Assembly (NCBI GenBank): GCA_032717465.1
Contig: CM064713.1
Location: 11,501,916 to 11,565,915 of the forward strand
Length of the DNA: 64,000 nucleotides
Direction of reading: 5' to 3'
DNA from: Coenobita brevimanus
Lineage: Eukaryota > Arthropoda > Malacostraca > Decapoda > Coenobitidae
The notes under the pieces were generated by a model. The model did not search any database. It was not told where the DNA came from and saw only the letters and a program-made list of their open reading frames with translations. This document shows, piece by piece, positions 1 through 12,599 of the stretch. The translations under genes and the position numbers were made by a program. Numbering within the stretch: position 1 is the first letter of the stretch; each line of letters begins with the position of its first letter.

Positions 1-2011
1 CAGTCTTCCTCACTCCAAGGTGTCCTGCCAAACTGGAATCATGAGCCACTCTAATGATATCCTGCCTACAAACACGAGGGATGACAACTTGATGTACAAC
101 CTCCCATTCACAGTCGGCTGATGCTGTTGGGGGTCTCCACTTCCTCATAAGTACTCCTGACTTTACATAATAACAAGTAGAAGCACCGGCTGACTCTTCT
201 TCACTGTAAGCAGAGTTAGCTATACCTTTCAACTCAGGGTCAGCAACCTGCAACTCAACCAACTCTTGACGAGACAAATTATCAACACTACGAGGTACTG
301 CCTCATCTGGTGAGTGGTCCAAATTAGCAAGAAAAGTGTCAGCTAGGATAACATCATCATCATCATTATCCTCTAAATCACCAGTAACTTTAGACTTAGC
401 CCTAGTGACAGCACATGCAGGGAACACATCAGGGACATCACAATCCTGGGACGCAGCCACTGGCTCACTAGACAACTGAGGAGCTGGACACACTTGACTT
501 CCACCAATATCATTTCCAAGTAAGAAAGTTACACCTGACATTGGGAGTGTCTCAACCAACCCAACCATAACAAAACCATTAAGAAAACCAGACTCTAAAT
601 TCACTCTGCACAGAGGAACAGAGAAGTAATTATTCCCTACACCTTGTAAGATTACAGTTTCATCAGAGGAATTAAAATTAGAGCCTAGAACACTGGTCAG
701 CATAAGGGATTGGCAAGCACCTGTATCACGATATATTTTAACTGATTTCCTGTCATTACTGTCCAGAGGACTGACAAAACCATCAGACAGGAAATTAGCA
801 CATGAACTCTTGAGAGTGTCACCCACGTTACTGCTCAAAAGAGGAGCTCCATCATGAGAATTTAAGTTACCCCTCAAAGCAGGTTCAGTTAACTCAGTTA
901 AAGAATTCTGGGAACTCTCAAGAGTGGACACTAGACCAATTGACTGAATATTTAAAGACTCCTTTTTGTTCACATCACGCTGTCTCCTGAAACATCTCTC
1001 CGTAGTATGACCAAGCTTACTACAATAAGTACATTTACTTTTCTGAAATCTAGAGGTGAAGCTGGTATTTACTTCCTGAGAAACATCATCTTTATTCTCT
1101 TTCCTGTTACCTGTACTCTGAGTAGAGGCAACGTACTTACTCTCAGCTTTCCCTTTTTCTCTAGAATATCTCTTGTGAGTGAGAACATACTCATCAGCTA
1201 AAACTGCAGCATCAGACAAATTATCTATTCTTTTCTCATCAAGATATAGGCTTACATCTTTATAAATACACCTTTTGAAATCCTCCAGCAAAATCATCTG
1301 CTTAAATTTACCAAAATCAGAATCCACATTCTTAGAATTTAACCACTGCTCTAACAAATCTTCTTTGATTCTTGCATACTCAACATGGGATTGCTTATCT
1401 TGCTTATAAGTTGTCCTAAATTTTACTCTATAAGCTTCAGGAACAAGCTCATAGGCCTTAAGAATCAAGCTCTTAACTACATCATAATTATCAGACTGAT
1501 CCTGAGGCAAAGATGCATAAGTTACTTGAGCTTTACCGGTGAGAACAGTTTGAAGGAGTACTGGCCAATACTCCTTAGGCCAATTAAAACCTGTAGCTAC
1601 CCTCTCAAACAACTGAAAATACTTTGTTAAATCAGATTCATTAAAAGGAGGGACAAGTTTAACATTTTTAGCCACATCAAAATCATCAGAGCTAGATGAT
1701 CCAGTTCCACCTTGTTTCATGCGATACTCATGGTCTGCCTGAATCCTAGCAAGTTCAACTTGTGCCTGTATCTGTGCCTCCTGAATCCGAGCCTGAGATT
1801 CCGCCTCCTTAGCATTTGCCTGAAATTCAGCTTCTTTAGCACGAGCCTCCTGCAGAGCTAGCTGTAACTTAGCTAATTCAATCTGCGTTTGCTCATTTGG
1901 AGGAGTTACATTAAACAAGCTTTTATTAATCATGCCAACAATTTGATCTTTAGAATGATGAGAGTGAACTGCAATTCCCAATTGTTGAGCAACAAGCTTA
2001 ATTAAGTTCAT
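1..2011 (-). CDS. Gag-protease-integrase polyprotein, partial (runs off left edge)
   Basis: About 670 codons are open without a stop from ATG at 2011 to base 1. In order, the frame shows a glutamate/alanine/glutamine-rich probable coiled coil (about 1910-1740), a SCAN-like gag core (about 1680-1230), a CX2CX4HX4C zinc knuckle (1033-992), an aspartic protease with active site DTGA (727-716), an acidic linker, and the HX6H start of an HHCC integrase zinc finger near the edge (43-1). An upstream ATG at 2100 opens a 32-codon frame that ends just past 2011 in another frame. The authentic N-terminus may therefore have been lost to a small indel. Ty3-type gag similarity is recognised from family knowledge; the exact clade is inferred from domain order. 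The uninterrupted frame suggests a fairly young copy. Confidence 0.8.
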   Translation of the reverse strand, partial: MNLIKLVAQQLGIAVHSHHSKDQIVGMINKSLFNVTPPNEQTQIELAKLQLALQEARAKEAEFQANAKEAESQARIQEAQIQAQVELARIQADHEYRMKQGGTGSSSSDDFDVAKNVKLVPPFNESDLTKYFQLFERVATGFNWPKEYWPVLLQTVLTGKAQVTYASLPQDQSDNYDVVKSLILKAYELVPEAYRVKFRTTYKQDKQSHVEYARIKEDLLEQWLNSKNVDSDFGKFKQMILLEDFKRCIYKDVSLYLDEKRIDNLSDAAVLADEYVLTHKRYSREKGKAESKYVASTQSTGNRKENKDDVSQEVNTSFTSRFQKSKCTYCSKLGHTTERCFRRQRDVNKKESLNIQSIGLVSTLESSQNSLTELTEPALRGNLNSHDGAPLLSSNVGDTLKSSCANFLSDGFVSPLDSNDRKSVKIYRDTGACQSLMLTSVLGSNFNSSDETVILQGVGNNYFSVPLCRVNLESGFLNGFVMVGLVETLPMSGVTFLLGNDIGGSQVCPAPQLSSEPVAASQDCDVPDVFPACAVTRAKSKVTGDLEDNDDDDVILADTFLANLDHSPDEAVPRSVDNLSRQELVELQVADPELKGIANSAYSEEESAGASTCYYVKSGVLMRKWRPPTASADCEWEVVHQVVIPRVCRQDIIRVAHDSSLAGHLGVRKT

Positions 2012-2165
2012 TCTTTGTTCTGTTTTCTATATCACACACTGTTTGCACATTTGACAAAAAATCTTTGGCTTCATCAAGTGTAGAAATAGTAGCCATCATG
2101 AATATATCACAGTCACAAAATATCAAACAATATCCTTATGATAAATCCTGAATATCCTGATATGA

Positions 2166-2173
2166 GGTCGCCA
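2166..2173 (-). promoter_or_regulatory. Primer binding site of the LTR element
   Basis: The minus strand reads TGGCGACC shortly inside the LTR edge. A TGG-initial match to a tRNA 3' end at this place is the usual minus-strand primer site. The tRNA was not identified. Confidence 0.55.
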
Positions 2174-2179
2174 AATTTA

Positions 2180-3193
<1,014 letters not shown>

Positions 3194-3450
3194 TGGAGAT
3201 GGCAGCAGCTATAAAAATAAAAAAGGAGTAAATGATACCTTTCTAAAATTCATCGTTAGACAATTAGAAAAAAGTACACTGGCAGATGACTAGCACCATT
3301 AATCAGCCACAACTAATTTCTAGTTTAACTTTTTCCTGTTTTGTGTAAATGACATTGCACATCAGTTTGTGAACTTGTGTGCCTTTTGCAAAAATCAGCA
3401 AACAATATGTCCTTTAAAGACTCCATTACACTTCTTTTGAAGTGGCAGCA

Positions 3451-3478
3451 AAATAATAATAATAATAAAATAATGATG

Positions 3479-3513
<35 letters not shown>
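3451..3513. repeat. (AAT)n microsatellite
   Basis: An imperfect trinucleotide run. The rest of 3192-3859 shows no gene or recognisable repeat. Confidence 0.9.
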
Positions 3514-3516
<3 letters not shown>

Positions 3517-3859
3517 TAAATTTCTTGGGTGCGTTGTATTTCTTCTGTGAACCCTCCAGTTATGGACCACATCCAGGGAACTTTGTCTTTAGCTGTTTAA
3601 TTTTGTCTTATTAAATAGCCCTCGTACTGTGATGAACGTTTAATTCTTGCCAACAGTATATGATTTTCATCAGCTCAGGACTATGCATGATGATAGTCAA
3701 GGGTAGGAAATAAACTTCATTAACTCTTCGCTACGAGGGGTCTCTCATGATCAGAAAGATAAATCTAACCATAATAGTCGAGATCCTCTGTCTGATGGAG
3801 CTGACTTGTTAACTATAATGACTTTTATTTTACTACCGATTGCCAATTGACTAGGCAAG

Positions 3860-5525
3860 TGCTTGTGTGGTCCCGTTGTATAAAGGCAAGGGTGATAAGT
3901 ATGAATGTACTAGCTTTAGGGGTATAAGTCTGTTGAGTGTTGTAGGTAAGGTGTATGGTAGAGTGTTAAGTAAGAGAGTTAGACAGGGTACATTGGGAGT
4001 GACTGGTGATGAGCAGTGTGGCTTTAGGAGAGGGATGGGATGTGTGGATCAGGTTTTTGCTATGAGACAAGTGTGTGAAAAGTAGCGAAAGGCAAGGATG
4101 TTTTTTGGGCATTCAAGGATTTAGAGAAAGCGTATGATAGACCTGATAGGGAGGCTTTGTGGACTGTTTTAAGATTGTATGGACTTGATGGTAGGTTACT
4201 AAAAGGGGTGAAAAGTTTTTATGTAAATAGTAGAGCATGTGTAAGAGTGGGAAATACTGTGAGTGATTGGTTTCCCGTGAGAGTGGGGCTGCTGCAGGGA
4301 TGTGTGATGTTCGCCTTGGTTGTTTAATAATTATTTGAATGGTGTTGTAAGGGAAGTGAATGCAAGAGTTTTAGGTGGAGGTCTGAGTCTGGTGAATGTT
4401 GATGGTAGAGAATGGAATCTGAAGCAGCTGCTGTTTGCAGATGATCCTGCACTGGTGGCTGATTCAGAGGAGAAATTGAGATAGTTGGTAGAGGAGTTTG
4501 GAAGCGTGTGTGAGAGGAGGAAATTGAAAGTAAAGGAGATTAGGAGTAAAGCGATGAAGTGTACGAGGTCGGTAGGTGGTAGGAAGATGAATATAGTTCT
4601 GAATGGTGAGTTGCTTGAGGAGGTAGAGTGTTTTAAGTATTTAGGGTCACATGTTGCTGTGGATGGAAGAATAGATGCAGAACTCAGGTTTAGAATGAAT
4701 GAAGTAGGAAAGGTGCTGGGAGGAATGACTAAGTGTTTAGAGTTCGTTCGCTTAGAATGGATGTAAAGGGAAGGCTGTATGAGGGTGTTGTGGTACCAAC
4801 TGCGTTATATAGGGCTGAAACATGGAATATGCGTGTAGCAGAGAGGAAAAGTTTGAATGTAATGGGGATGATGTGTCTGAGGAGTATGTGTGGAGTGACG
4901 TGTATGGATCGAGTGAGAAATGATGAAGTGCGAAGGAGAACTGGAGTTGTTCGGGAGATGGCTGATGGAGTTGAGCAGAGGGTGTTGCGATGGTTTGGGC
5001 ATATGGAGAGAATGCATAATGAGCGATTGGTGAAAAAGATAACTAGATCTGATGTGAGAGGAGTAATGCCGAGAGGGAGACTACGAATAGGATGGATGGA
5101 CAGTGTGAAGTGAGCGTTGGATGCGAGAGGGATGTCTGTTGAGCAAGGAAGAGTGGCTGTGCTTGACAGAAATAAATGGAGAGAAATTGTGAATGAATAA
5201 ATGATGATAAGCCCTGAGGAGATATTCTCCCGCATTTGGTCTGATCAGCTAATTAGGTCAGGTGCGGGTAAGGAGATGGGTCTATTATGATGTGGCAGGG
5301 GTAAACCAGCTCTGCTGTCGGGTCCTGCTGCGGATGTCACTGATTGTACTGCGCAGTTGACCCTCGTGCAATGTGGTGCGGTGAGGATCTGTCCCTTCTC
5401 CCCTTTGGGGCTAAGATGCGAATGAGTGTGTTTGAATGGATGAGTAAATTGGGAGTGTGTCATCCTGTCTCGGCTACCTCTCTTTCCTTGGGGGAAGCAG
5501 CCTAGGTATATACAGTAGATAGATA
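3860..5525 (+). mobile_element. RTE-like LINE (family A), 5'-truncated, degraded
   Basis: The + strand reads through the fingers-palm of an endonuclease-reverse-transcriptase of the RTE/CFDP2-like type. It shows PLYKGKGD..., FRGISLLSV (from 3867), a CGFR box near 4018, a FADD catalytic motif (4434-4445), and a C-terminal LRWFGHMERM block near 4985-5015. The reading frame is interrupted by stops and shifts between 4085 and 4485 and again near 4740, so it is dead. After the coding end (about 5200) comes a 3' UTR and a short ATAG-type tail ending near 5525. The endonuclease half is missing, as expected from 5' truncation. RTE clade assignment is by motif recognition and is not certain. Confidence 0.85.
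3867..5113 (+). pseudogene. Reverse transcriptase remnant of RTE-like LINE A
   Basis: Open pieces at 3867-4085, 4485-4766 and 4733-5113 correspond to consecutive parts of one RT. These are the RT N-terminal fingers, the region after the catalytic FADD box, and the thumb/C-terminal region ending in a WFGH block. The palm segment containing FADD (4085-4485) is readable only across frames. The protein would be an RNA-dependent DNA polymerase for target-primed reverse transcription. As it stands it cannot be made in one piece. Confidence 0.85.
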
Positions 5526-6739
5526 GACCGAACGGACATCTTATTAAGCTTATATCACATTCATGCGATGTGACACGGTATTTTGTATTCCTTTCATGCT
5601 GTCTCCAATTTAGTTTAATATCTTAGACGACACGTAAAGAACTGAGATGGATAGGTAGAGACTTCCCTGAATCCATTACTGCTAGGATGTTCTCTTATAT
5701 TAAATACAGACAATATCGAGAAAATACACCATCTGACTCAAGGGCTAAAACCCAAATAATCTACAGGTCATTCAAGTCATCATATATTTAGCACTATAGT
5801 ATCTGGATTACGAGAATATTAGAATGTGTCTGGCCTCTTTATGTCGTTGCTGACTGTAGTCTGTAATGATGGATGAAACCCAAAGAATGCTGATAACCAC
5901 AACTGTTCCAAAAGTCCTGTTAGAAACTCAGGGTTTTGCCATCGCGGTTTAACCCGCTGAAGCAGATGATGCATTTTCTTGGTTTATTCTTGCCACTTCC
6001 ATACGATTATATTCAATCGTGGTTACGTCTGTTAGACGTCATCATGGTGAAGCGGTTGAATTTTAAGAACATTGTCGTAAAACCCTGAGACTATGAGATG
6101 GAGCAGAACATTTCCCATGAAGTATTAGAGAATTTCCCAAGTCCTTTCACTAAACCCGCACAATAGTTTGATATTTCCTATTCTTGGTACCGTCAAACAG
6201 TTCTAGATAGTTGGTTTCATATATGACGAAAGGGCATTCTATAGCTGAATGACATCGTCTGATCTGAGCAAAGATAATTAAGATATCTTTTGTCGTAGAG
6301 AATGACAGAAAAGCGATAATTACACATAGAGGAATAACGATCATTGTCGTTATGAATAAATTGTTTGGTGACATCAAAAACATAATATTAAAGGTACCTC
6401 TCTGTATAGTAAAAGCAGTGATTCAAGTGATCTGCACGGTTTTTAACTCATCGAAGCAAATGACTTATTTTGACTATATTCTTGCTACATATTGATGAAT
6501 TTTTTTTTTTATCTGAGGGGAAACCTCTTAAAGTGAATGGGTCTGTGTAAGATATATTAAAACTCCAGAGCTCGAACAATATCTCCCAAAGTGCATTAAA
6601 GTGTTTAGGTGCAGCAGTATGAGATAATATATCATCCAACTTAATATTATCCAAAGAAATAAGAGTGAATCACTGGCGAAATCTTAACAAATCCAGTAGA
6701 GATATGAGCGAATATTAACACTATCATTATCAATACAGC
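5526..6739. other. Intergenic, no gene recognised
   Basis: AT-rich sequence with only short ORFs. A few phrases resemble the degenerate satellite unit that becomes clearer from 6740 onward. Confidence 0.5.
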
Positions 6740-7500
6740 AATAGTATTCTGTTCCAGATAAAGTTAGCCAATTTTAATATGGTGAAAGTGAGTCATAGGA
6801 GCACAACTATTAATGCTTGTAGCGTTGACCCTCTCATCGTTATGTCAACTCTTGTGTTCTTTCGTCACTAAAACCATACGATTTTTTAAAAGATGAGTAA
6901 GTGTAGGCGATTAAGTATTTAATATTATTACTGATGGTTGTATCATGTCAAGACAAATCATGAATATTCTTCCAGTTAATGTTAGACGATTTTCTACAGT
7001 AGACCGCGACTAAAGAAACCTGAGTGTTAATACTTATAAAATTAACACTCTTGAAGTCGAGCAATTCTAGCATTTCATCCTGGTCAGCTCCAGATGATCC
7101 TGTTCAACAGAAAATGAATCACAGCAGCCGGAGAGAGTAAATACTGTCATCATTCACCTTGGAAAGCATTGGTATTCGTTTCCTGCTAACGCTGGTCAGT
7201 TTAATTCAGCTGATTGTCACAGGCGCCATACTGTTACTATTAACAATATTATGGTCACAAATACCTTTGTATTCAGTTTCTGCCAACGCCTGGCGATTCT
7301 AACCAGCTGAACCATAGGTGCCTTATAGTTAACACCTAGTAAAGTAAACTCTAGCATTGTGTTCCAGGAAACTCTAGACACTTATTCAGCTCAAAGTGAG
7401 CCATGGGAGGCTGAGAAAGCACTGCTAACTTTCTCGTCGTCAGAATAATTCTAGTGTTCTATTCCATCAAACGCCAGACAATTGTTTTCAGATCAGAGTG
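6740..7500 (+). repeat. Degenerate tandem satellite, unit about 100-130 bp
   Basis: Recurring phrases such as GTGAGTCATAGGA (near 6789), variants of GCCAGACAATT (near 7470) and an 'ACTATTA..' block appear in the same order several times with heavy divergence. Related phrases appear on the opposite strand at 59640-60010. The unit length is estimated by eye. Confidence 0.45.
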
Positions 7501-7921
7501 AGTTACCGAAGTATGAAAGTGTTAATCGATGAAAATGTGATGAATTACAGTACCGTAGTAAGGAAACATATCAGCGAATATCAAGCGAATGTTATGGAAA
7601 AACTAAGACTTTTAGGCCAAATGCCAGAACGGGGATTGAACCGGACTTGGACGGTGCCAAGCCCAGGCTCACGGCTAACACCAAGTCGGGTTCAGCCAAC
7701 CGGACTTGCCCATCTGCTGAACTGAAGCTCCAATATAACTTCACACAGTCGGGCTCAGTTGGGCTGCTTGAGGCAAACATTCAACTATTTTCAAACCAGT
7801 CGGTTACATTGCAGACATTTTAATAGCCTATGAAATTTAACAAAAAAAGGAAGAAAAATCAAAAGAAGATTTATAAAAACGTATAACAGATATCTATAGT
7901 CAGTTGTCATCATCTGCATGA

Positions 7922-7925
<4 letters not shown>

Positions 7926-8001
<76 letters not shown>
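7926..8001. repeat. (TA)n microsatellite
   Basis: About 75 bp of uninterrupted TA dinucleotides. The flanking 7501-7925 and 8002-8207 hold no recognised gene. Confidence 0.97.
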
Positions 8002-8004
<3 letters not shown>

Positions 8005-8204
8005 AAACCAAATCGTACAGAAACCACATTAAATAATATGAAGAACCGCGAATAGTCCTGGCATGGTAAGATGACACTGCAGTGAGTCCGACTATTATGC
8101 ATGTTTAGGGAAGTTGCCGCCAGAAATATGGATTATTACGCCAGTGACCAAGACACTTCCTGGCCCTCGACGGGGGAGGACTGCGTTCCGTAAGAAGGCC
8201 CGGC

Positions 8205-8207
<3 letters not shown>

Positions 8208-8239
<32 letters not shown>
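8208..8239. repeat. Poly(T) run
   Basis: About 32 consecutive T bases, just upstream of the RTE-like LINE B copy. Confidence 0.95.
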
Positions 8240-8240
<1 letters not shown>

Positions 8241-8254
8241 TCTGTCGGGTGGGG

Positions 8255-11200
8255 GTACCCATCAAACAGTCAACGTAGTGCTGCTGTACTCTAAGGTGAC
8301 TCTACACTGAGTGACAAGCCAAATTACTTACTGTAAGCCAGGAAATCAATTAATATGCTTGGTGGTAACATTATAGCCAACCAACACGTGTTCCCTACAT
8401 GTCAACAAGTGGGTTGGCGGCGAGTTAATGTCCCTCCCCGGAAAACAAATAACTATAAAGAGGCAGACTGCCTCAGACCAGGACTAACCAAACAGGTGAC
8501 GACCAAGGACCGTACAAAGGACATGGTGCTGATGTCAAGGTGGAATGTGAGGGGTGTGAATGATGAGGTGAAAGAGATAGAGAAATTACTCATGTGAATA
8601 AGGATGCAAAAATGGACATATGTGGAATGGCAGAGACCAACGCGAAGGTGAGAGTGTGAGAGAGTGGGACTATGGACTGGGTATAAGTACGGGAGCAGGT
8701 GAGAATGAGAGGACAAGGGAGGGCGAACGTATCGTTGTGTGCAAGAGATGGAAGGAGAATATGAGAGTATGGATAAGTTAGTTCAAGAATTGTGTGGGTA
8801 TGAATGAAAGTGGGAATTCAAGCATAGGTGATTGTGCGTGTATATGCGCCAATGGAAGACCATGCAAGCAGAATGAAAGAACAGTTATAGGCAAATGTGG
8901 AAGCATGCATGGAAAAGTTTTAAAGGAGTGAGTGTTTTTGATTGGAGATATGAATGGAAAAGTAGGGAATGTGAGGGTGGATGGAGTAGTTAGTGAGTGA
9001 GGTGTGCCTACAGAAATGGACCAGAATGGTAATGCTCTAGTGGACATTTGTGCAGGGAGGGGGTTGGTGAGAGCCAATACCCTCTTTGGACACAAAATGA
9101 TCCACAGGATTACATGGTGTGTGATGAGAAGGGTGGGCGGTGAACTGAACGAACGGAAGTCAATGATTGATTATGTGTGTGGATGAGAAAAAGAGACTAT
9201 AATGGATGCATGAGTATACAGAGGTTGAGGTAGTGGACTTTCTAACCACCACTCAGTGGTGGTGCAAGTTAAGGTGCAAATGCGATGGATAGATAGAAGG
9301 AGGATGGATAAATAAAATGAGGTGGTGTGTGGAGTGAAGAGAAAATGAAAGGGGTAGCAAGGAACATCATGGTGGAATGAAGAGATGAGTCAAGCTGTGG
9401 TGCAAAAGAAGAAAGCATGGAGTCTGTGGATGGGAAGTAGAGGCATGGAGGAAGTAGAGAGGTGGAACTGAGAGTTATATGTAGAGAAGAACGGAGAGGT
9501 GAAAAGATTAGTGGGAAGACGATGAAAGAGGAATTCGGAAAGAATTTGAATGTAAAGTGGATGGAATATAAGTAAATGTTCTGGAAGGAGGTAAAGAGAG
9601 TTAGACAAAGTGATAAAGACTGTAGTAGGGGGGTGAAATTAAGAATAGTAGCTTGCTAGTGGAGAAGGGAGAAAAAGTGAGCAGATGGAGAGAATACATT
9701 AAGGAACTGTTTAACATAGAGAATGAAAGTAATGCGAGTATAAGTGGCTGGGGATTGGCTGGGAGGAGAGATATGAAAAGGGAGTAAGAGATCAGTAGGA
9801 TGGAAGTAGTGGAAGCAACGAAGAAAGTCAAAATAGGAAAGCCACAGGAACTGGTGGAGTGTGTGGTGAAAATTTGATGCATGGGTGAGAAATAGTACAG
9901 GTAGTAGAATGAATATCGAAGATAAGCACACTGGCCTGGGAGGAAGGTAGAGTTCCAGAGGACTGGAAGTCAGGTATTATTATTCCCAAGTGCAAAGGAA
10001 AAAGGTAATTTGGGAAAAAGAAGTGTGTGGCAGTCATGAGGATATTTGTCTTCTTACTTTAACAGAAACAGTATATGGCAGGATACTTACTGACGGAGTT
10101 AGTGAAATAACAGAGAAATTAATTTGAGAAGATCAGGGGAGGTTTTTAGGAAGGGAAGAGGTTGTGTAGATTTGATATTCATCCCAAGGTCTTTAGAAGA
10201 AAAGCTCCTCGAAAAAGGAAGAAGTTGTATCAGCCTTCATGGATTTGGAGAAAGCATATGACAGAGTGAAGAGAGAAAGAATGTGAAAAATATTAAGAAT
10301 ATATGGAATACATGGAACTCTGCTGAATGCCGTCAAGAGCATGTATGAGTGCGCTAAAGGTGCACTGCATGTGGATGGTGAACTGAGTGAGTTTTTTCTA
10401 TCTGAATGTTGGACTGACACAGGGATGTGTCAAATCTCCATGGTTGTCCACTCTGTGTATGGATGGAGTTATAAAATAGATACTAGGTACTATAGGGCAG
10501 CGAATGTTGGAGCTGCCCAAATGAGAGAGGGCAGTGTTTGGTAACTTCCTGTTCTGTTGGTTGCAGATACTTTATTGAGTGAAGACAAATGGGAACTGCA
10601 AGGCTTGGTGAATAAGTTTGGGAGAGTGTGTAAGAAAAGGAATCTAAAGCTGATTGTAGGGAAGAGTAAAGTTGTGGGCCTTGAGAGATATGAAGTCACT
10701 GAATGCATAGTACAGTTAGATGGGGAGGAAATGGAAAATGTGAGTGCATTTCAGTACTTGGGTAATGTGATGAGTAAGGATGGATGTTTAGAGAATGAAG
10801 TGCTTGAAATGGTACAGCAGGGAAGAAAGGTTATATACTGGTGTTTTAAATGCACTGATAAGGAATAGGGAAGTGAGCATGGAAGTGAAAAAAAAAGTCG
10901 CTGCGTGATAGTATTGCGATACCAACTTTAACGTATGGAAGAGAAGCTTGGACCTTGTTGGAAGGACACAAGTCAAGACTGAGAGCAGTGGAAATGAGTT
11001 TTCTGAGAGGAGCATGTGAAGCTGTATGGAGAGACTGACAAATGAAGAAGTGAAGGAGCATCGTGGTGTGGTATGTGGATGTGACAGAAAGCATTAGGTG
11101 ATTTGGCAGTGTGGAGAGGATGGAGAGCGAGAGGCTAAAGAGGAAAGCATCTGAGTGAGGTCGAGGAAGGAGAGGGAGGGGAAGACCGAGGATGAGATGT

Positions 11201-11302
11201 AGGGATAGAGTGTAGAGGTATATGAGAGAAGGGGGGGGTGAGCCGCGGGGAGGGAATCGAAATGATGGAACAGGTCGTCATGGAGGCGATTTGTTTGTTG
11301 CC
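8255..11302 (+). mobile_element. RTE-like LINE (family B), nearly full length, degraded
   Basis: A 5' UTR-like part (8255-8518) shares its GTGACTCTACACTGAG phrase with 58528. Next come the endonuclease start (WNVRGVNDEV at about 8540), a YAPMEDH phrase (near 8850), a GDMNGKVG box (near 8950), and an endonuclease end with LVDICAGRGL (about 9040). The RT follows: LEKAYDRV near 10245, a TQGC box near 10425, and the thumb at 10557-10868. The 3' end has the GGCGATTTGTTTGTTGCCAC phrase that also ends the copies at 14375, 21010 and 37860. Many stops and frameshifts show it is inactive. Confidence 0.85.
8519..11160 (+). pseudogene. Endonuclease-reverse transcriptase remnant of LINE B
   Basis: Surviving pieces are the endonuclease N-terminus (8519-8597), the endonuclease centre (9004-9186) and an RT C-terminal stretch (10557-10868) with KSKV and a YLG box. 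Where the FADD catalytic motif is expected (about 10560) the sequence reads VADTLL, so the catalytic aspartates are not preserved. A protein of this type would nick target DNA and copy its own RNA. Numerous in-frame stops preclude that here. Confidence 0.8.
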
Positions 11303-11492
11303 ACTTTATTTTTTTTTTTTTTTACTAACAGAACAGAGGAAGGAAAAACAAATGAATAAAAACAATAATCCATACACCAGATTACTTGCGTCCTCCATTC
11401 ATAAATAATCTGTAACAGTTGGACTTGAACAGCTGTAGGTTGAAGTTTGGGGGGAAACAACAACGGGGAAGCGAGTTCCATGATATTTAGGC
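11303..11492 (-). mobile_element. Jockey-like LINE, 3' end fragment
   Basis: On the minus strand 11481-11330 encodes a short LINE C-terminal tail (FPPKL..AVQVQLLQI..YEWR). The same tail occurs at 45967-45755 at the end of the larger Jockey-like LINE there. It ends with a T-rich run (11309-11323). It is a strongly 5'-truncated copy abutting the 3' end of LINE B. Confidence 0.75.
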
Positions 11493-12599
11493 GTCTAACT
11501 ATATATAGAAAGATAGACAGACAAACGTAGTCATCCAGTCAAATTGGCAACATCGGTGAGAGTTCAGCGAGAGATGATTGGGCAAGAGCGCGCCTTGAAG
11601 CGGGAAGAGATGAAACTATTTGACTAATCAGACCGAAAAGTCTGAAGAAGAGACGTGTTTTGACATAAGTCCAACCTATACCGAACTAACTTTGGCGTAA
11701 CCCAACGTTAGCCTACTATAATACTCAATTTTGTTTTAGGAAATGACGAAGGTGAGACGTTGCCGAGTCATTTCTTGAGGTACTCTATCTGACGTTACCA
11801 GTATGACTTTATATCCAAAGATTCCTGGAACAAATAAACAAAGTAACTGAGTCTGGGTAGGCCTGCTGGTGCACTTAGACTTGTCATCATTGGTTTCTGA
11901 TTTAATCACAGATTATGGCTGTTTGCCATGAAGATGGAATAAAAAGGAAAATTAGGAAAATAGGCAGTAGTCTTCCATTCACGAAAAAAAAGCTTTGGTG
12001 ATGGTATAGCTTCGCTGTCGGTTTGAAGGTGGTGCTAGTGCCTCGTATGTGCTGCCAGCCTTATAATAACTTAGTGCAAATATGGATATCATAAGGCATT
12101 GCCGGCGACACTTGCAAATAATAATATCAAGCGACAGAAAATTATTTTAATAAAATACAAACCAGTGTACAAAATGTAGCAGATATGTATCTTCCTTACA
12201 CCCAAATACTTTGTATAAATTTTATAAAATATTTTTTCCCAAGATCTTATGCAGCCACAGTCTGTTGTTGTACTAGGGTTTGTTGATTAATTGTTCAGTT
12301 TTAAAAGCGAGTCTGACCAACGAAATAAATAGCTCCAAAAGGCTTAAGTCCGACTCAAGCCCCCTCAGAGGCAGCTTGGGCATGAGAGCATATTCTCGGC
12401 CTGTGAAAGACATAAGTCTTGTTTCTGCGTATCGGTTTAGGCGGGTGGGTCTCAAGTCTGACTTAGGACTGACTCAAACTCCATGTCTGGAGTTACAGGG
12501 CCTTAGTCTTATAAGTCACTCTTAGCTGAGTATAACGGGCTGTCATTAAATGGACTAGAATATCGGAGTAGTCCTGGCCATGAGTTAGCCTAATGGTGG
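11493..12599. other. Intergenic, no gene recognised
   Basis: Only short, unsupported ORFs on both strands. One phrase near 12560-12590 (AGTCCTGGCCATGAG) resembles the degenerate satellite unit at 59640-60010. Confidence 0.5.

Noticed and set aside
1007..1630. Plus-strand ORFs at the left edge
   Set aside because: Antisense shadows of the long minus-strand gag-protease frame.
7791..8102. Tyr/Ile-rich minus ORF, and similar ones at 58139-58348
   Set aside because: They read through (TA)n runs and have no flanking similarity.
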